A stretch of DNA of 64,000 bases from Zhengitettix transpicula. Lineage: Eukaryota > Arthropoda > Insecta > Orthoptera > Tetrigidae. Where the stretch lies: positions 78,536,532 to 78,600,531 of the forward strand of contig CM073591.1 in the NCBI GenBank assembly GCA_037074705.1, read 5' to 3'. Shown here piece by piece: positions 1-64,000 of this stretch. Position 1 is the stretch's first letter. Each line of letters begins with the position of its first letter. Under the pieces are notes generated by a model. The model had not been told where the DNA came from, ran no database searches, and saw only the letters and a program-made list of their open reading frames with translations. Both the position numbers and the translations under genes were made by a program.

Positions 1-662
1 TTGTCAGGCATTATATATGTACATTTACATTAATTATCACAAATTTTTGATTCTTATGAAATTTCATTGAAAGAGAGAGAGAGAGTTGTTAGGTGTGAAA
101 TGTTACTGTTTAACATCTGTCCCATTAGAATATGAATTCAATACTATTTGGTCAGGTGTCAAAAGCTTCCGTCCTGTACTGAGTTTGTGGGCTTAGGCCT
201 TGGAAAATCCAAGATGGTCCTTACTAACCAAAATGGTAATACCAACTCTCAATTTACAGTGAATCATCCACACACTGTCTTTTCTGTTAACATTAATGAT
301 TCATGTATGTATAAATAAAAACAATTTATTATTTTGTCTGGGAATATAACATTATATCAGTCATATAATGAAAATACACTGTAAACTTGAAATGTGGCCA
401 ATAACCAATAAATGCAAAATAATATTCCCATAAATTAGTTGTGCAACTTTTTCCTATTTTGTATGAATATAATTTCTGTAACACAAATAAATATTAAGTA
501 TATCATGCCTCATGTTTTGAATCTGACAAATATAGTCAGATCATAGTTTATTGCGTCAATGTTCCTTCAGGAAACTCTGTCAATAATCCATTTATAATCT
601 TATAATTATCACACAAGATTCAGTTAAAATGGTCAAATATTAAGTTAATTATGTATTTTTAC
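1..662. other. Perlecan intron (partial), downstream of exon 21
   Basis: AT-rich intronic DNA on the gene's 3' side. I see no exon, repeat family or RNA gene here, only a short (GA)n run near 70-86. Confidence 0.7.
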
Positions 663-60773
<60,111 letters not shown>

Positions 60774-60984
60774 CTGAAATTTAAAGGATACTTAATGTCA
60801 ATAATACTGATCAAATGTTAAGAAAGCCAAATATTCACTATTTATTCAGCCCAAAATTAATTGGATAATGCATGTATTTTAAGAAACTTATGGTTTAATG
60901 TAAAAGTGCCTCGATTTATAATAACTGAAATCTCAGAAATTTGATCAATTTAATCAGAAAGATCTTACATGTGTGATGTTGGAA

Positions 60985-61141
60985 AATATGGAGAAAAGAT
61001 ATGCTTTTCTACGTGCGTAATTCTTCGCCCGAGCATATGAATTCACATAAAGCGCAATCCTCCTATTTCTCCTATTTATTTCTATCCTTCCTCACTATCC
61101 AAGTTTGAATGTGAATTAGTTCCTTAATGGATTCTCCTAAT

Positions 61142-61198
<57 letters not shown>

Positions 61199-61915
61199 TC
61201 AAACTTGGATAGTGAGGAACAATAGAAATAAATAGGAGAAATAGGAGGATTACGCTATATGCTCGGGCAAAGAATAGCATATGTTCAAAGCAGAGAGAAG
61301 GATGGAAGAAGAAGGAAAGACTGAAAATATTTGATCCAGGTGGGACTTGAATCCACGTATTCTATTCAGTACACAGATGCCTTAACCATCTCAGCCACCA
61401 GATCAAGTTCCTGACCAGGCAAATATAGACAGTCTTATTGTGGACAATTAGTAGTTTTAGTGGAGGAATGGATAGAGTAGAGGGGATGAAGTATTAGGAG
61501 CTTCCATTAAGGAATAAATACAATATTAGGAGAGTCCATTAAGGAAATGGAACTAATTTGGTGACAAAGTCACATTCAAACTTGGATAGTGAGGAAGGAT
61601 AGAAATAAATAGGAGAACTTGACCCGGTGGCCAAGATGGTTAAAGAGTCTGTGTAATGAGCAGAATACGTGGGTTCAAGTCCCGCCTGGGTCAAATATTT
61701 TCAGTCTTTCCTTCTTCCACCATCCTTCTCTCTGCTTTGAACATATGCTTTTCTATGTGCGTAATTCTTCGCCCGAGCATATGAATTCACATAAAGCGTA
61801 ATCCTCCTATTTCTCCTATTTATTTCTATCCTTCCTCACTATCCAAGTTTGAATGTGACTTTGTCACCAAATTAGTTCCAATTCCTTAATGGATTCTCCT
61901 AATATTGTATGTATA
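60985..61915. repeat. Cluster of rearranged SINE copies
   Basis: Holds a plus-strand tail fragment (60990-61146), (TA)n at 61147-61196, a full minus-strand copy with tRNA-like head at about 61412-61340, then a minus-strand tail (61573-61615) abruptly joined at 61616 to the head of a plus-strand copy (61619-61855). The last head has several substitutions in the A-box and anticodon stem. Same family as 58808-59478. Confidence 0.82.
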
Positions 61916-61949
61916 TATATATATATAAAACACTTAAGGAAAATGTGAC

Positions 61950-62225
61950 AAGGTCAGAGTAAATAACACATTTGGATAGGAAAGAGAGACAGCGATGCCA
62001 TCTTACCTGAAATCATTAATTAGTCCAGTCTGGCATAGATGGAAGTTCAAATTTTTGATGGCCTGAGGCCCCTTCGTCAGGAAGGAAGATCTGAACTGTG
62101 TTCCAGTTGGGCATGAATATATATATGGCCGGGCATCCATTTATGGCTGCCAGACTGGACCAACTATGTAAGCTGGGATTGCTCTCTTTCCTATCTAAAT
62201 GTGTTATTTAACTTAACCTTGTCAA
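61950..62225. repeat. Fold-back repeat with CTGACGA/hairpin core
   Basis: Inverted arms begin and end with AATAACACATTTGGATAGGA and its complement. The minus-strand core reads CTGACGA (62080-62074), a GGGGCCTCAGGCC hairpin, then ATCAAAAATTTG. Same family as 27690-28010 and 31410-31625. Confidence 0.7.
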
Positions 62226-62479
62226 GATAGAGATATAGAACAAAGATTGGGAATATGTAAGTTCAATCTGTTCATTACTTGCTCTCTCAACAGAAGAAAA
62301 TTTGCTTGATGTCACCACTACTTTCCTGCACTAGCAAGAGCTTGAGGAAGAATATTTTTTTTACAAAAATCAGAACACTCAGAAAAATTAATGTGTGAAA
62401 TAATTCTTGATGAAAATAAATAGTGATTAGGTCATTTTTCAATATTCTAAGAAAGTGCTTGAAAATATCAGTAAAATGG

Positions 62480-63571
62480 ACACTGGAACAGTTTGTTCTT
62501 TAAAGCATGATCTATATGGCTTAAAGCAATCAGGACATTAATTGTTCCAAAAACTTGATATAAAACTTCAACAGGGAGGATTGCAACCATCAGCAGCTGA
62601 CCCGTGTATTTATAAAAATGTTGATGGGAAAGATAAAATCCTACTTGGAAATTATGTATATGATATAGCTGACTGTGGCAGCAATATAAATGTAATGTAA
62701 CTCAGTTTCAACTCGCATGGTTGCAGCTCTTCAATTGAAAAGGAATGAAGTTAAAAATTTGCCAGATCCGTCATATCAGAACTTGATTAGTGGAATCATG
62801 AACTTTTCAGTTGCTATGTGTCCAGATATTAGTCACACAGTGAGCTTAATAAGTCAATTTAATAACTCGCATGGTTGCAGCTCTTCAATTGAAAAGGAAT
62901 GAAGTTAAAAATTTGCCAGATCCATCATATCAGAACTTGATTAGTGGAATCATGAACTTTTCAGTTGCTATGTGTCCAGATATTAGTCACACAGTGAGCT
63001 TAATAAGTCAATTTAATACATATTTTAATAAATTACACAGGCTCACAGCAAAAACAGTCTTACATTATTTAAAGGGCACACAAGATTTTGCTGTTGCTTT
63101 TAAAAAAATGCAAGCAACCCATAATTGGATATGCTGGTGTGAATTGGGCTTCATGTGCTGAAGATAGGTCTTATACAGGATTTTTACCTTTAAGAACTAT
63201 TGTTAGCTGGGAATCAAGGAAGCAAAGAACAGTTGCTCTTTCCACTCAAGAAGAGTACATGGCCCTGACAGAGGCTGTAAAAGAGGCTCTACACATTAAG
63301 CAACTGCTTTCAGACATGGGCAGTCCACTACAACTATTTTATAATGACAATACAGCTGCTCAAAATTTAACTAGAAGTCAAATAATAAATTCTCGATTGA
63401 AACATATTAACATAAAAGAAAATTTCATTAGAAAAAAGGTGCACAATGGTGAAATTGCAGTAAACTACAAATCTTCTCAGAAGTTCGAAGCAGATATGTT
63501 CAGAAAAGGACTGACTGGTCCATGTCACAACAGCCTATGCAAATATATTGCAAAATATTGAAGTAAAGGGG
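62480..63571 (+). mobile_element. Copia-type retrotransposon pol relic (RT end and RNase H)
   Basis: Plus-strand blocks of a Copia pol: LKHDLYGLKQSG (62508-62545) and DPCIYKNVDGKDK with a degraded YVDD box (YVYDIAD, about 62655-62675); then LPDPSYQNLISGIMNFSVA, CPDISHTVSLISQF and KTVLHYLKGTQDF. Finally RNase H: YAGVNWASCAEDRSYTGFLP, ISWESRKQRT-like SWESRKQRTVALSTQEEYMA and LKHINIKENFIR (to 63561). A 154-bp tandem duplication (62714-63021) and a frameshift near 63110 disrupt it. A purine stretch AAGTAAAGGGGAG at 63560-63572 could be the polypurine tract, with TATTAGAC as a possible LTR start. Confidence 0.8.
62714..63021. repeat. 154-bp tandem duplication inside Copia relic
   Basis: Two adjacent copies beginning AACTCGCATGGTTGCAGCTC, differing at a single visible base (CCGTCA versus CCATCA). 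The duplicated segment includes the CPDISHTVSLISQF coding block. Confidence 0.95.
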
Positions 63572-63944
63572 AGTATTAGACATTTGCACTTTCAATATTT
63601 ATCAAAATGTTTATAAAACTTTCTTAATTTTAAAATAAAAAGTTATAACTTCACTTATTTTCTCTCTTACAATGTTTGCACAACTCTGAACTTTTTCTTC
63701 CTTAATTAAAGCTTTTATGTAGTTAAAATGTGATGTTTGTTAATAAATAAAAAGTCTCATTTCTGGGCTCCATATATAAAATTACTCAAAATAAAAATCA
63801 AATAAATTAAGATAATTCAGATAGATACACTTCTCTTCTCTTACATCAAAACAGCATCTTGCAGTTTAGTCACTCATTATAACAAATTTTTGCAAAGATA
63901 CAGTATGAATAAACATTCATAATAAGAAAGATAACTAAATACAG
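63572..63944. other. Possible 3' LTR region of the Copia relic
   Basis: AT-rich sequence following the candidate polypurine tract. I cannot place an LTR end or a partner LTR. Confidence 0.3.
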
Positions 63945-64000
63945 ACAAAAGAAGTGATAATATAAATACCACACAACATTTCTGAAAGCCTTGTACCTTT
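63945..64000 (-). repeat. Fold-back repeat arm truncated by window edge
   Basis: AAGTGATAATATAAATACCA, CACAACATTTCTGAAAGCCTTG matches the left arm of 31790-31990. The rest lies outside the window. Confidence 0.65.

Overview
The window is AT-rich animal DNA, most likely from an insect with a large, repeat-filled genome. The evidence is spliced exons with GT-AG boundaries, tRNA-derived short repeats, mariner, piggyBac, Helitron-like and Penelope-like elements, and several non-LTR retrotransposon remnants. There is no bacterial-type gene organisation, rRNA or CRISPR. One host gene fills the window: the minus-strand gene for perlecan, the basement-membrane heparan sulfate proteoglycan (terribly reduced optic lobes, trol, in Drosophila; HSPG2 in vertebrates). 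I could place 21 coding exons between 60773 and 663. They total 2895 nt (965 codons), and all splice phases join without a break. Both ends of the gene lie outside the window.

The transcript runs from high to low coordinates. It encodes six LDL-receptor class A modules (exons 1-6, 60.8-37.2 kb), a linker and an Ig domain (exons 7-9, 34.7-26.2 kb), an unrecognised spacer exon (24.1 kb), three more LDLa modules (15.7-13.1 kb), a second Ig domain running into a laminin-EGF module (11.4-10.8 kb), a laminin IV type A (LamB) domain (6.9-4.5 kb), and laminin-EGF modules (4.6-0.66 kb). This is the domain II/III order of arthropod perlecan. Each LDLa module is a single phase 1-1 exon, so modules can be skipped or duplicated without breaking frame.

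About 95% of the window is intron, and the introns are full of mobile DNA. By position: an R1-like LINE remnant (3.0-4.3 kb); a fold-back repeat carrying a piece of a Penelope-like protein (5.9-6.4 kb); a jockey-like LINE 3' part (8.3-9.4 kb); a frameshifted mariner (9.4-10.7 kb); a CR1/jockey-like LINE (14.0-15.1 kb); a perfect 4,594-bp (AC)n tract (17071-21664); a decayed second mariner (21.9-22.7 kb); a series of fold-back repeats (26.7-32.3 kb); two Helitron-like elements (32.4-33.0 and 53.7-54.4 kb); a candidate solo LTR (39.55-40.17 kb); a Gypsy-type integrase relic (41.1-41.8 kb); a piggyBac-like element with TTAA duplications (42.1-44.3 kb); an R2/R4-like reverse transcriptase relic (45.4-46.0 kb); a Penelope-like element with inverted flanks (46.8-48.8 kb) and a second relic (52.1-52.7 kb); palindromic tRNA-derived repeats (58.8-59.5 and 61.0-61.9 kb); and a Copia-type pol relic (62.5-63.6 kb).

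The most interesting observation is that many of the fold-back repeats, including those flanking the Penelope-like element, carry a CUGANGA / hairpin / GAAA-like arrangement resembling a hammerhead ribozyme core. In addition, tRNA-headed repeats share their 3' tail with this fold-back family. Together these suggest a Penelope-associated ribozyme repeat family with tRNA-derived relatives. This is inference from reading the sequence; no search or folding was run.
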